64,000 nucleotides of DNA from Ferruginibacter sp. HRS2-29 (GCF_024343615.1 NZ_RJUB01000003.1:1-64000), one strand, 5' to 3'; counted from the first letter of the stretch, positions 1-10,286 are shown. Notes: generated from the sequence alone by a model not told the origin. Program-made: numbers and translations.

Positions 1-2772
1 AATGGTTCCGGAAGTTGAGGAGTTAATTGTTTGCGTTTGCGGGTTACCGTTAGCAAGATAATGTACTGTATGCGAAGTGGAAGCTGCAAGGCCGGTAATG
101 GTAAAACTTCCATTGGCAGAACCACAGGTGGATGGGTTTACTGGTATTACTGTTCCAATGGTTGGTATGGGACGTATGATGACATCGATCCTCGATCTTA
201 CACTTTCGCAGGTGGTGCCCGTATTCACCTGGCTTACATAATAAGATGTAGTGCCTGCGGTGGTGGTTAACGGAACAGGCGCCGTGGTGCTTCCGGTTCC
301 CCCTGCAGGTACCGAATACCACAGTAAGGTATTTGTGCCTGTGGCGGTGGCAGTTAAAGGCGATGCTGTAGCGTTGAGGCAATAAGATACCTGCGCAGTA
401 ACAACCGGGGCATTCGGCCGCGGGTTTACCGTGATATTAAATGATTGCTGGGCGCTGCAAAGCCCATTGGATCCGGTTACGGTGATCACGGCGGTTACAG
501 GGGTGCTGCCGGCATTACTTACCGGGAATGCAGGAATATTTCCCGTTCCCGAAGCCGCCAGTCCGATAGAGGTATTGCTGTTTGTCCAGGTGAACGATGC
601 GCCTGCAGGTACACTCGAAAAAGTAAAAGGGCCTGCCTGGTCGCCGGCGCATAAGGCCGGCGATGTTGGTACAGCAACAACCGGCACAGGGTTTACGGCC
701 AGGTTGCGTGTTACAGTAGTAGTGCCACATTCATTGCTGACAGCAAGTGTAATGGTATACGTTCCTGGAGTATTGTAAAGTATAGTTCCGGGGTTGGCGG
801 CAGTGGAGGTGGCGGGTGTACCTCCGGGAAAACTCCACACGTAAGACGTTGCGCCATTTATATAGCAACTAACATTTGCAACCGGGTTTATAGATTGATT
901 CTGGCAAATGGTAGTAAATGGATTGAGTGTCACATTTGGCTTGTCTTTTACTACTACCGTTCGTGTAACTATTGTTGAAGAACAAGTACCACCAGGAGTA
1001 GTTGTTATCAAACCTACTATATAAGTTCCTGGGTTTGTAAATTGAAATTGAGGATTTACAGAATTTGCATTCGTACCATTTAGATAATTATAACCTGATG
1101 TGGCCGGAGTACATCCTGCCGCAGAAGTATAAGTAACAGACCACTGATACTTATTAACCCCGCAAAATGCAGCCGGAGAAATATTAGTTGTATTTACTGT
1201 TAAAGGGGCACAACCAATATTCTGATCAATATTAAATGCTGCAATTGGAGCGGCACTAACACAAACGGTTTTAGTAATAGAATCTCTTCCACAAGTCGGA
1301 TTGCCTGTCAATAACTTTATTTCATAGTTACCGGGCGTATTAAAATTTATGATTAAAGCATTAGAACCGGATATCCAAATGCTGGTATTAGCCACTCCAA
1401 AATCATTTCCCAAAGTACCTGAAGCTACCGTCCAGCCTGTTACAGGCGTGATTTTCCAAACTGATTTGCCTGGCGTACAAATTCCATTATTGATATCACT
1501 ATTAGAGCCTGTAGTATTTGTAAAAGTTACATTATTAGTGACACACACCGTATCCTTCGGAGATATGGTGAACGATGGACTTGCTTTTTGTGAAACGTAA
1601 ATAGGCACTACAGAAGCAGTAGATGAAGCACAAGGATTACTTGCCTGAATGGATGCAGAAAATGAATTGGGATATCCTTGACTAGTCACTCCGCAACTTG
1701 TCAAATTGAACGTATGGCTAACAGACGCGGGTGCGGGATGAGTATAGGTTAAAGGTGGAGTATTGTCATTAAATGTCACTGTGTAACCAGTGCCTGGACT
1801 ATTGGTGGCAGTACCGGTTATAGGAAATGTCAATACATTTCCGGTACATATTGCGGTATTTCCTGGGTTGCCAAGCCCCACTGCCGGATTGCTTCCCAAA
1901 AAAACAAAATATTCGGTAGTATCCTTGCAACCGTTTTGGCCAGTTACAATAAATTTCATCGCGGTTGTACCTACCGGATATGTATGTTGTAACGAGAAGG
2001 GAGGTGGAGGAAAAGTGTTTGAATTATAATCAGGACTTCCATCTCCCCAAATAATCTGGTAATTAGTGTTGGTTGTATTTGTAGTCGAAAAATTATAAAA
2101 GTCGAATACATCAGAACCAAGGTTACTACATTTTTTAAAAAATTCTTTGTTGTCATAAATCCCATATCCATCGCCATTCAGTTTGGCATCTGGCAGTTGG
2201 CGGGTAGTAACTATTGCGGTAAATATATCCGTACAATTCGCAGCTGTAGTAGCTGTAAGCGTAACGGTAAAATTCTGGGGACCGTTTCCGGGTGTGCCAA
2301 TAAAAAAGTGAATTGGATTAGGCGCTGTTGATGAATTCGCCGCTCCCGAGTTCGGATCTCCGAAGTTCCAGGTATATGAAGTAGCCCCGCTAGACGTGTT
2401 CGTAAATTGGACAGGAATTGTACCACATTGATTCGTCGGTGATGAAGTAAAAGACGCTATTGGATTTGGATTTTGGATAACATGGACCGTATCGTAGTGA
2501 GTAACAGGCGTACTGCTCACCGAAACGGTATAAAATCCTGCATTGTTTACTGTAAGAGTATTGGTATTGCCCCCTGTATTGGTATATGGCCCTGCCAGTG
2601 AAGACGAAAACTGCCATTGGAAATTACCGGCAGGTGGGTTGCTGGCAGTTAACACGATTTGCCCACCGGCACAGAAACTTGGTAAAGTACCCGGATAGGT
2701 AATTATTGTTTGGGCGTTGAGCGCATTACTAAACAGAAATGCAGCTATCAGCACGCGAAGTAGTTTCCACAT
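1..2772 (-). CDS. Large secreted PKD/Ig-like repeat protein, 3' end outside window
   Basis: The reverse strand is open without a stop from the ATG at 2772 to the window edge (924 codons), so the C-terminus is missing. Residues 1-21 look like a signal peptide ending in an Ala-Gln junction. The rest is a chain of beta-sandwich modules: an Ig-like module (about 30-100), PKD-like modules with the motifs WNFGDP (about 140) and WGDGSP (about 240), further Cys-containing PKD-like repeats, and a last visible module resembling the CHU_C-associated Ig domain. Composition is rich in Thr, Asn, Ser and Gly and poor in charge. Such proteins in Bacteroidota are usually exported by the type IX system and end in a gliding-motility-type C-terminal domain; that part cannot be checked here. 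The role, adhesin or surface filament, is inferred. Confidence 0.85.
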   Translation of the reverse strand, partial: MWKLLRVLIAAFLFSNALNAQTIITYPGTLPSFCAGGQIVLTASNPPAGNFQWQFSSSLAGPYTNTGGNTNTLTVNNAGFYTVSVSSTPVTHYDTVHVIQNPNPIASFTSSPTNQCGTIPVQFTNTSSGATSYTWNFGDPNSGAANSSTAPNPIHFFIGTPGNGPQNFTVTLTATTAANCTDIFTAIVTTRQLPDAKLNGDGYGIYDNKEFFKKCSNLGSDVFDFYNFSTTNTTNTNYQIIWGDGSPDYNSNTFPPPPFSLQHTYPVGTTAMKFIVTGQNGCKDTTEYFVFLGSNPAVGLGNPGNTAICTGNVLTFPITGTATNSPGTGYTVTFNDNTPPLTYTHPAPASVSHTFNLTSCGVTSQGYPNSFSASIQASNPCASSTASVVPIYVSQKASPSFTISPKDTVCVTNNVTFTNTTGSNSDINNGICTPGKSVWKITPVTGWTVASGTLGNDFGVANTSIWISGSNALIINFNTPGNYEIKLLTGNPTCGRDSITKTVCVSAAPIAAFNIDQNIGCAPLTVNTTNISPAAFCGVNKYQWSVTYTSAAGCTPATSGYNYLNGTNANSVNPQFQFTNPGTYIVGLITTTPGGTCSSTIVTRTVVVKDKPNVTLNPFTTICQNQSINPVANVSCYINGATSYVWSFPGGTPATSTAANPGTILYNTPGTYTITLAVSNECGTTTVTRNLAVNPVPVVAVPTSPALCAGDQAGPFTFSSVPAGASFTWTNSNTSIGLAASGTGNIPAFPVSNAGSTPVTAVITVTGSNGLCSAQQSFNITVNPRPNAPVVTAQVSYCLNATASPLTATATGTNTLLWYSVPAGGTGSTTAPVPLTTTAGTTSYYVSQVNTGTTCESVRSRIDVIIRPIPTIGTVIPVNPSTCGSANGSFTITGLAASTSHTVHYLANGNPQTQTINSSTSGTI

Positions 2773-3293
2773 GAGTAGTTATTTGTTGGTTTTGGTTAGA
2801 AGGGCAACCGGCGCCGGCTTTACAGCCGTGTACCGGTTAGGCCAAATATATGAAAATTCCTCAATCTAAATCTTACGGGTATCAGTAACCAACGCCGGGG
2901 CTTTTAAAATACCTCACCGTTATAATCGCGATAGCACACGCCATTACTGTGTTTATTTTTTTAGCGAACTAAAGAAGCTGACAGAAACCGCAACGTACAA
3001 GTTTAAGCAAACGTTTTTGTACCTGACTAACCGGACCAGAAGACTACCATCATTTACCATGACATCTTCGTTTACCATTACCTGCCATGATCACACATAG
3101 TTTGCCTGCATATGAAGCGGGGGAGGGATTTATATGCGGATAATTTTGTGATCCTGTTAAGCATTCAACAGTCGTTGATCTGCAAACTGAGACCGTACCA
3201 ATGAATTAACAGTAAACCATCCCATCCCTCCAAATAATGTTAACTTCACCTAATTGGTTAGATTGCCTTTCAACATACAACTACTAAAAATTT
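2773..3293. other. Divergent intergenic region, 521 bp
   Basis: This region separates the leftward repeat protein from the rightward regulator at 3294. No convincing gene or RNA was seen. It holds the leftward -7 box at 2843-2850 and a rightward TAATTTTG at 3141-3148 that fits TAnnTTTG but has no well-spaced upstream element. If used, that box would give the regulator mRNA a leader of about 140 nt. Confidence 0.4.
2843..2850 (-). promoter_or_regulatory. Putative -7 box of the PKD-repeat protein gene
   Basis: On the reverse strand this reads TATATTTG, a full match to the Bacteroidota TAnnTTTG element. It would start a transcript about 65 nt before the ATG at 2772. No good TTTG element lies 19-21 bp further upstream, so support is partial. 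Confidence 0.35.
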
Positions 3294-3935
3294 ATGAAGA
3301 CCTTTTTATTGATCGATGACCATACCATAGTACGTTCAGGAACAAAAAATATGCTGAAAGAATTGTATCTGTCCTGCGAGGTATACGAAGCTGCCAACGA
3401 CAGGGAGGCCATTGATCTCCTGGAAGAAAGGGCTTACGACCTCGTGATGATGGACATCCAGATACCCGGTGCGGATATGCCCGCGCTGATGAAGTATATC
3501 CACCTTAATTATCCCCTTACAAACGTGCTGATGTTTTCCATGAGCGCCGAAAAAATATTTGCCCTGCAATTCATCAGGGCAGGCGCGAATGGGTTTTTAC
3601 CAAAAGAATCACCGCTCGGGGAGATCCACCGGGCGATCGATATGGTACTCACCGGCCGTACCTATATGAGTTCATCTTTAGCAGAAACATTGGTGAGCGC
3701 TTCGTTTTCCCAAAAACCATTGAACAGCTTTGAAAAGCTCTCAGCCAGGGAACTGGAAATAGCGGAATTGTTGCTCTCTGGAGAGGCGCTGAAAGACATC
3801 GCCAAAACATTGAACCTTCATCCTTCTACGGTAGGTACCCATAAACTCAGGATATTTGAAAAGCTGGCCATCACCAGCTTACTAGAATTAAAAGAACACG
3901 CCGCTAATCACAGGCCCGGAGAAAGCAAAATATAA
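3294..3935 (+). CDS. NarL/FixJ-type response regulator
   Basis: The 213-residue protein has an N-terminal receiver domain and a C-terminal LuxR-type helix-turn-helix (about 148-195). The receiver shows the acidic pair D8-D9, the phosphorylation site D54 in MMDIQIPG and the conserved K104. It should act as a phosphorylation-controlled transcription factor. No kinase sits directly beside it on this strand. The convergent operon 9536-4036 ends with a HisKA_3 kinase, the class that usually partners NarL-type regulators, so that kinase (4036-6264) is the likely partner. This link is inferred from neighbourhood and family pairing. Confidence 0.9.
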   Translation: MKTFLLIDDHTIVRSGTKNMLKELYLSCEVYEAANDREAIDLLEERAYDLVMMDIQIPGADMPALMKYIHLNYPLTNVLMFSMSAEKIFALQFIRAGANGFLPKESPLGEIHRAIDMVLTGRTYMSSSLAETLVSASFSQKPLNSFEKLSARELEIAELLLSGEALKDIAKTLNLHPSTVGTHKLRIFEKLAITSLLELKEHAANHRPGESKI

Positions 3936-4035
3936 GTTGATCCTTTTCCTGATGATTGTTTTCAACGGGTTGAAACTAATTATAAGATGCACTATTCAGC
4001 AAAGGGCATGCGTATTATTTTGTGCCTGGCAGGCA

Positions 4036-6264
4036 TCATATTATTCCATTGGATATCGGTATAAGGATATCGACCCGGCACCCTTTACCCGGTTCGCTCT
4101 TGATAGAGATATCGCCATAAAAAGATTCTACCCGGTTGATCATATTAGATAAACCTATCCCATGTCTTTTTTGATCCACATCAAACCCCCTCCCATCGTC
4201 GGTTATGGAAATTAAAAGTTCGCCGCCTGAGGATCTTATTGCCACGTGTATGATCGAGGCTTCGGCATATTTAAAAATATTATTCAGTTGTTCCTGTACT
4301 ATCCTGTAGATATTGATCTTAAGGTCGTCGGAAATATTCTCCTCGACGTGATACCTAAACTCTTTCTTAATGCCAGGAAGGTCAAATTTTTGAAGCAGGT
4401 CGTCGATCATTAACCGGAGATCGATATTTTTCAGGGGGGTAACAAGGTTTTTACACAATATCCTGATTTCTTCAATCGAACTGTCAATTAATTCCAACGG
4501 GTACCTGATGAGCTCTTTAACTTCAGCATTTTTGTTGGCTGCGGAACTCAGGTACAATTTCGTTCCGGCAAGTATCTGGTTGATATTGTCGTGGAGCTCG
4601 CGACCGATGCGGTTCCGTTCCTTCTCTTGCCCGAGCAGCGTAGCCAGTGTTATTTTCTTTTGTTCATTTAGTTTGCCGGCAAGCCTTTCTTCTTCAAGCC
4701 GTTTAATTTCCGAAATATCCAGGTGCATCACTACTGCTCCCGAAAATTCTTTGTGTTTCAGCGGGGTAACCATCATACGGAACCATCTTTGGGAACCACG
4801 TGCATCACAGGCATATTCAAACACAAATTCATCGAGTAAATTGTGTAGTATCCCGGTAATCCCGGCGGCCAGTTTTTTGCCGTCGGCAATATCCTGTCTT
4901 CCGGCATTTTCAGCCATGGCCACGTAATTTTCCCCGATCCCATATTCTTCACCGGTGAAACAACTGGAGTCGCCGAAGTTTTTCCACGAATCATTTATCG
5001 CCATGATGCTTCCTTCCTGGTCGAGTAACGCAATATTAGCGGGCAGTGTATTGATGATGGCAGACAGCCTTGAAGCCAGTAAAAGGTTCTCTTCATGGCT
5101 TTGCCGGATAGTGAGTTGTGCCAACACACTATCGGTTATATTTCGTAAGAAGCAGGCTGTACCTACGATACTTGCTTTTTCAAAGATGGGATAGAACGAT
5201 ATCTCCGACCAGGTACCCTCTACCGTATCATCTATGCCGGTAAAAGTTTCTCCCAGCAGTGCCCGGGAATAAAACCGTGTATATAATTCCTGCTGTTTGG
5301 TATCAAACAGTTCAACCAACACAGGGTCACCCGGCACGGGACGTTTACCACTCGCCTGTTCAAACATCCTGTTGAATGGTTCATTGGAAGTAATAAGGTT
5401 GAAATCATGGTCGATACTCCAGATGAGGTCCCTTGTATTATTGATCAATGCGTGGAGGTTGCTGTGTGCAAATTCCCGTTCCTGTTGTGCCTTCTTCTTT
5501 TCGGTGATATCCCTTCCGGTGATACATAACCCGCGTATTTCCCCCCCTTCCCTTACCGGTGTTATAGAGAGGTCGATCCACCTGTTGTCTTCCCGGGGGT
5601 GTTCATAGAGGGACTCATACGATACCTCTTCGCCGGAAAGTACCCGCGACATGATCTTCCTAAAAAAGTTTTTCCTGGGCTTGGCTACAAAATCAAGTAC
5701 AGGATCGCCAACCTTTATTTTTTTCTCCCTGATAAAAAAAGCATAACCTTCGGCTTTATTATTGAAAGCCCTTACCATACCCTCCCTGTCAGTGAGTAAA
5801 AACCCCTCCGATGCATTCTCAAAAATTGTCCGCAGGTTATTCTCTGAAATTTCTATCTGCTGCTCCGCATTTCTCTTATCTATTTGCGCCGCCTGGCTTT
5901 TCAATGCCGCTATTATTGCAGCGGGAAGCCGTGTAAGCCGGTCTTTCAGGATATAATCGGCCGCACCAAGTTTGATGATATCAGCAGCAAACTCTTCCGA
6001 CACGGTAGACGTTACAAGGATAAAAGGGATATCTGCGGAAATGCTCCGGAGCAATTCCAATGCACCCACCGAATCGAACGAAGCCAGTGAATGATCTGAC
6101 AATACAATGTCGGGTTGAAAATCAAGGATCGCCAATTCAAAATCCCGTTTATTATCTGCCACCTTCATTTCAAATGACAATGCAGCTTTCTGCAGTTCCC
6201 GTTCTACCATTTCCACATCGAAACGGGTATCTTCCAAATGAAGTATTTTGATGGTGTGTTTCAT
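4036..6264 (-). CDS. REC-PAS-PAS-PAS-HisKA_3 sensor histidine kinase
   Basis: This is a 742-residue soluble kinase with no membrane segment. It starts with a receiver domain (about 5-125; E11-D12, D57, K107), followed by about three PAS regions (140-260, 270-385, 400-525). A NarL-partner kinase core follows: H558 in GRELHDN, then a HATPase with N-box near 660, G1 DDGRGFD (689-695) and G2 GIGLSN (702-707). The receiver puts it downstream of another kinase in a relay. It is the last gene of a three-gene operon, 9 bp after the Rcp1-like receiver. The output is likely the LuxR-type regulator encoded convergently at 3294. Confidence 0.9.
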   Translation of the reverse strand: MKHTIKILHLEDTRFDVEMVERELQKAALSFEMKVADNKRDFELAILDFQPDIVLSDHSLASFDSVGALELLRSISADIPFILVTSTVSEEFAADIIKLGAADYILKDRLTRLPAAIIAALKSQAAQIDKRNAEQQIEISENNLRTIFENASEGFLLTDREGMVRAFNNKAEGYAFFIREKKIKVGDPVLDFVAKPRKNFFRKIMSRVLSGEEVSYESLYEHPREDNRWIDLSITPVREGGEIRGLCITGRDITEKKKAQQEREFAHSNLHALINNTRDLIWSIDHDFNLITSNEPFNRMFEQASGKRPVPGDPVLVELFDTKQQELYTRFYSRALLGETFTGIDDTVEGTWSEISFYPIFEKASIVGTACFLRNITDSVLAQLTIRQSHEENLLLASRLSAIINTLPANIALLDQEGSIMAINDSWKNFGDSSCFTGEEYGIGENYVAMAENAGRQDIADGKKLAAGITGILHNLLDEFVFEYACDARGSQRWFRMMVTPLKHKEFSGAVVMHLDISEIKRLEEERLAGKLNEQKKITLATLLGQEKERNRIGRELHDNINQILAGTKLYLSSAANKNAEVKELIRYPLELIDSSIEEIRILCKNLVTPLKNIDLRLMIDDLLQKFDLPGIKKEFRYHVEENISDDLKINIYRIVQEQLNNIFKYAEASIIHVAIRSSGGELLISITDDGRGFDVDQKRHGIGLSNMINRVESFYGDISIKSEPGKGCRVDILIPISNGII

Positions 6265-6273
6265 AGAGGTAAA

Positions 6274-6717
6274 TTATTTTTGGGGCCTTTGGTTCAATAT
6301 CATCCAGTATAACCCAAGTTCGCCGACTGCCTTGCTGAACCCTTCAAAATCAACTGGCTTTACGATATAACTGTTGGCGCCCAGCTCATAAGCCATTTTT
6401 ATATCAGGATCTTCCTTCGACGAAGTAAGCACTACCACCGGGATGTTTTTGGTTAACGCATTGGACTTAATTTGCCGCAGCACTTCCAGGCCGTCAACTT
6501 TTGGCATCTTCAGATCCAGCAACACTACGCGGGGTATTTGCCGGATGTTCCGCTCCGAAAATTCGCCGGTACCGAATAAAAAATCCAATGCTGCTGCTCC
6601 ATCCCGCAGATGCAGGATATTATTGACGATCTTATTTTTTTGGAGCGCACGGATGGTGAGTTCTGCATCATTGCGGCTGTCTTCCACGAGTAATAATTCA
6701 ATTTCCGGAGTTGTCAT
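6274..6717 (-). CDS. Rcp1-like single-domain response regulator
   Basis: This 147-residue stand-alone receiver has E12-D13, phosphorylation site D68 in LLDLKMPKVDG, T98 and K120, and no output domain. The start at 6717 is preferred over a longer upstream Met because its ATG overlaps the stop of the upstream kinase as ATGA, a sign of translational coupling. The sequence, including the FGTGEF loop between beta-2 and alpha-2, resembles the Rcp1 class that works with phytochrome-like or PAS-rich kinases. It probably shuttles phosphate between the kinases encoded on either side. Confidence 0.9.
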   Translation of the reverse strand: MTTPEIELLLVEDSRNDAELTIRALQKNKIVNNILHLRDGAAALDFLFGTGEFSERNIRQIPRVVLLDLKMPKVDGLEVLRQIKSNALTKNIPVVVLTSSKEDPDIKMAYELGANSYIVKPVDFEGFSKAVGELGLYWMILNQRPQK

Positions 6718-9536
6718 GGTGTTGATGATTTTAAGGGCGGATATTGCGGCAAGCTGAAGTAAAAGGTAGTGCGTACACCTTCTTCGCTTTCCGCCCACAC
6801 TTCGCCCCTGTGTTTTTGTATGATTCGTTTTACGATTGCCAGCCCTACACCCGTGCCTGTAAAATCTTCTTCCGAATGCAGGCGTTGAAAAACGCCAAAA
6901 AGTTTATGTACATATTTCATGTCAAACCCCGCCCCGTTATCAGTGACCGAATAAACAATGTTGTTTTTTTCGACCCTGCTCATCACCGAGATCACGGACT
7001 TTTCCCGTTTGGAGGAATATTTGAACGCGTTAGACAGCAGGTTGAACATTACCTGTTGCATCAACCCCCGGTCTCCCTTAACCGGCAATAAATCTGCCAG
7101 ATTTATTGCGGCTTTGAACCCGGAGTGTTGTAGGATGTCCTGCACCACATCTGCTACCAGTACATTCATATCGATCCAGGACTTTTCCACCTTTTTGCGG
7201 CCAAGGCGGGAAAAAGACAACAGATCATCGATCAGCATGCCCATCTTTCTGGCATTTCCCTGCACTTCATGCAGTAACCGTTTTCCTTCCTCATCGAGTT
7301 TGTCCTGGTAATCCTCTTCCAGTATGTTGGCATATCCATACACTGCCCGCAGCGGGGCCCTCAGGTCATGCGATACAGAATAAGAAAATGCTTCCAGTTC
7401 CTCATTACTTTTTTTCAACTCCACCGTGCGCTCTTCGATCCTTTTTTCCAATACATGGTTCAGTTCTGAGATATTGCGGTGTGCAGCTTTGAGCGGGGTA
7501 ACATCAATAGTTACGGTCATTATTGCATTTACGGCATCCTGCTCGTTTTTGAGAGGAATGTAACGCGAAATCACATCATATCCCTGCCTGCTGGATTCAA
7601 CAGTTACAGTTTGGCCCTCGAGGACTTTCTGAAAATGCCCGGCTAGCGGGTCGGCTATATAGGCCGGAAGTGATTGATAGATATTCTTACCCAGCAGTTG
7701 TTCTTTTGAGAACCCCAGTTTTTCCATCATATCCCCTTCGATGAGCTGATAATTAAAATTGGTATCGAGCAAACAGATCACCGATCCCGGGATACTGGAG
7801 GCAATGGTTTTGTAGATTTTTTCACTCTGTACCAGTTTCCGCTCGGCATCTTTCTGCAAGGTTATATTCCGGCAGATCTTGGACGCACCCGAAATTTGGC
7901 CTGCCTGGTTTTTAATCGGCGATATGGTCAGCGACACATCTATGAGCTGTCCATCTTTACAAAGCCGTTTTGTTTCATAATGATCAATAATGCTCCCGCC
8001 CCTTATCCTGCCTACAATAACGGCTTCCTCCTCTTCAAATCCCGGGGGTACGAGTTTCAAAATATTTTGCCCGATGATTTCCGAACTTTTGTATTTAAAT
8101 ATTTTTTCCGCGCCCTTGTTCCAACTGGTGATGATCCCATCCAGGGTCTTACTGATAATGGCATCATCTGAAGAATTGATAATGGAAGCAGAAAGTTCCT
8201 GCTGTTCGCCAATTTTTTTACGTTCGGTTATGTCGGAATTTATGGCAACGTACTGGTATGGCTTCCCGGCATCGTTCAAAAAAGGAACGATACTGGTATC
8301 GACCCAAAAAACAGTACCGTCTTTTGCCTTATTCTTCAATTCACCTTTCCATACTTTACCTGTAGCGATAGTATTCCAGATAGCACTGATAAACTTTTTG
8401 GAATGGTACCCGGAACTGAGGATACTGTGGTCCCGGCCTATCAGTTCTTCCCTGCTAAAGCCCGATATCTTACAAAAATTATCATTTACATATTCAATCA
8501 GCCCGGCAGCATCGGTTATCGCCATAATAGAGGATTCATCGAGGGCATATTTATAATCCGACACTTCCTTGAGGCTTTTCGACAGTTGTAATTCCGCTCG
8601 CTTCACCCCTGTAATGTTCTTATAAAAAATGGTAAGGCCATCATCAGAGGGATAAACCTTCACCGAAAACCATGTATCCATAGGCTCATAGTAACCTTCT
8701 ACTTCCTGTACTTTACCACTGGACATGGCCTCATGGAATTTGTCGTAGAAGATGGTTCCATGCATGGCGGGGTGTACATCCCACATCACCAGCCCAAGGG
8801 TTTGCTCCAGTGATAAGGGATGGGTAGAGAGTGCTGCGTCATTTAAAAAAGTATAACGCCATTGATTATCTACCGATACCACCGAATCCGTGATGCGGTG
8901 AAAAACATTGGCCAATTCTTTTTCTTTCAATAAACGTTGCTTTTTCTGGCGCAATAACCGGAAAGTTGTGAATAAGAGCAGCATCCCTGAGCCTGCCAGG
9001 AAGAACAATACCCACCTGCTTAATTTTTTTATCTCCGTGTTAAACTGCGTCTTTCGTAACTCTATCAACAACTTTGTACGGGATGTTCCACTGCTGATCA
9101 ATGAATCGATTGACCTGTAATTTGCCAGATGCACCGCCGACTTACGCAATCGGATAGAATCGGGTACATTGCTGCTGTAGATCCAGGCAAACTCGCGCCT
9201 GACAAGGGGAATTAAAATGCCTGCAGTACGCATATTTTCAGTATCCCTGACAATGGTTTGCAGCACATCTAATTGCTGAAATATCGCCAGACTGTCGGTA
9301 TAAAACATTTTTGCCTTGTCCTCACCCCTGCTGATCTCCACCAGCCTCGGGTCGAGTACTGCTGCATTGTTAACGTCCCGCGAAAGATTCAGAAAAGCGC
9401 TGAGTACACTGTTGTGGCGGTTGGCTAGTCCGGCATATTTCAGTACTTCCTGATATGCCCTGTACGAGAATACCGCTATGGACAAAAACAGCAACACAAG
9501 AACAGCATATATCAGTTTATTTTTATTCATGCCCAC
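6714..9536 (-). CDS. Membrane PAS-rich sensor histidine kinase
   Basis: The 940-residue protein has membrane helices at about 8-28 and 175-195 enclosing a helical periplasmic domain of about 145 residues, similar in layout to CHASE3. Four PAS domains follow (about 210-315, 330-440, 450-565, 575-690), then a coiled coil (690-720). The HisKA domain has phospho-acceptor H723 in SVSHDLRAPL, and the HATPase shows NLLSNAFKY (832-840), DNGAGFD (866-872) and GTGVGLA (894-900). It is the first gene of the 9536-4036 operon, and its TGA overlaps the next ATG. The signal sensed is unknown. An alternative Met two codons downstream is possible. Confidence 0.92.
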   Translation of the reverse strand: MGMNKNKLIYAVLVLLFLSIAVFSYRAYQEVLKYAGLANRHNSVLSAFLNLSRDVNNAAVLDPRLVEISRGEDKAKMFYTDSLAIFQQLDVLQTIVRDTENMRTAGILIPLVRREFAWIYSSNVPDSIRLRKSAVHLANYRSIDSLISSGTSRTKLLIELRKTQFNTEIKKLSRWVLFFLAGSGMLLLFTTFRLLRQKKQRLLKEKELANVFHRITDSVVSVDNQWRYTFLNDAALSTHPLSLEQTLGLVMWDVHPAMHGTIFYDKFHEAMSSGKVQEVEGYYEPMDTWFSVKVYPSDDGLTIFYKNITGVKRAELQLSKSLKEVSDYKYALDESSIMAITDAAGLIEYVNDNFCKISGFSREELIGRDHSILSSGYHSKKFISAIWNTIATGKVWKGELKNKAKDGTVFWVDTSIVPFLNDAGKPYQYVAINSDITERKKIGEQQELSASIINSSDDAIISKTLDGIITSWNKGAEKIFKYKSSEIIGQNILKLVPPGFEEEEAVIVGRIRGGSIIDHYETKRLCKDGQLIDVSLTISPIKNQAGQISGASKICRNITLQKDAERKLVQSEKIYKTIASSIPGSVICLLDTNFNYQLIEGDMMEKLGFSKEQLLGKNIYQSLPAYIADPLAGHFQKVLEGQTVTVESSRQGYDVISRYIPLKNEQDAVNAIMTVTIDVTPLKAAHRNISELNHVLEKRIEERTVELKKSNEELEAFSYSVSHDLRAPLRAVYGYANILEEDYQDKLDEEGKRLLHEVQGNARKMGMLIDDLLSFSRLGRKKVEKSWIDMNVLVADVVQDILQHSGFKAAINLADLLPVKGDRGLMQQVMFNLLSNAFKYSSKREKSVISVMSRVEKNNIVYSVTDNGAGFDMKYVHKLFGVFQRLHSEEDFTGTGVGLAIVKRIIQKHRGEVWAESEEGVRTTFYFSLPQYPPLKSSTP

Positions 9537-10022
9537 AACGGACTACATAATTTTATAATGTAATGATAATACCGTATAGTTCAGGCTGCCAAAAGCAATT
9601 GTTTGTGGCAAAGCAGCAAATATTTTGCAGGTGTAGATGAGTACGGATTTATTGACCTGTTGATAAATGCAGACAAGTATTACACAATATTGCGATAAAA
9701 CACTAGACTGCAAAATATTTCCTGCAATTTTAAATCACGGGCGAACCACTTTGCTGGAAATTTTTACATGAAGCCACGGCGCAAACGCCCTTTGCTTCAA
9801 CGAAGAAACAGAGCAGATAATTGAAGATCGTGTAAGATTTGTTTAATCTGGGGAAGTGTGTTGCGACGAATTACACACAAGTTTGCATTAAATTGCGGTA
9901 AAGCGAAATTATATCTTTCCATTATAACCTATACGGATCAGGCTATCCTGCAGTTGTACTTCTCTGCCGACACAGGTAGCTCCGGTTACTCCTTTAACTT
10001 ATCCTGCCAGGCGTCGGACAGT
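9537..10022. other. Intergenic region upstream of the phosphorelay operon
   Basis: These 486 bp lie between two leftward genes. The leader and promoter of the kinase operon must lie here, but no element matches TAnnTTTG cleanly. A reverse-strand AATATTTG near 9633 is one mismatch away. No RNA gene, hairpin terminator or credible reading frame was seen. A 65-codon rightward frame at 9858-10055 is Cys/Ser-rich, unlike any family I know, and was judged fortuitous. Confidence 0.4.
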
Positions 10023-10286
10023 TCACTCATCTGTGTCTTCGCCTGCGCCAGGTAGTGGATGGGTGATGGAAGTGCCTGGTGTGGCAGCATCACTTCCCTT
10101 TACACTATTCAATACCGCAGGATCAATACTGCCCGGTTTATTGATATCGCCCCCGTTAGTAGCCTGCGTAGAATGAAGTGGGTTACCCACTCCCCCGTTT
10201 TCGGGATCGTGTGTATTGGCAGCAGGTTTTTGCGGAACCGCATGATCGTTATTGTCAGGAGTGGTATACTGTTGATGATTGCTCAT
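10023..10286 (-). CDS. Small hydrophilic hypothetical protein
   Basis: This 87-residue protein is rich in Asn, Gly, Pro, Thr, His and Asp with no hydrophobic segment, so it is probably disordered and cytoplasmic. Low-complexity small proteins like this are common and poorly characterised in Chitinophagaceae. The coding call rests on a full frame with an ATG after an A-rich stretch and on its acidic, low-Cys composition. I do not recognise a family and assign no function. Confidence 0.5.
   Translation of the reverse strand: MSNHQQYTTPDNNDHAVPQKPAANTHDPENGGVGNPLHSTQATNGGDINKPGSIDPAVLNSVKGSDAATPGTSITHPLPGAGEDTDE

Noticed and set aside
3937..4152. 71-residue frame after the LuxR-type regulator
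   Set aside because: It runs antisense into the kinase gene ending at 4036 and has no family signal.
9858..10055. 65-residue rightward frame
   Set aside because: Overlaps the end of a better-supported leftward gene; Cys/Ser-rich composition and no known family.
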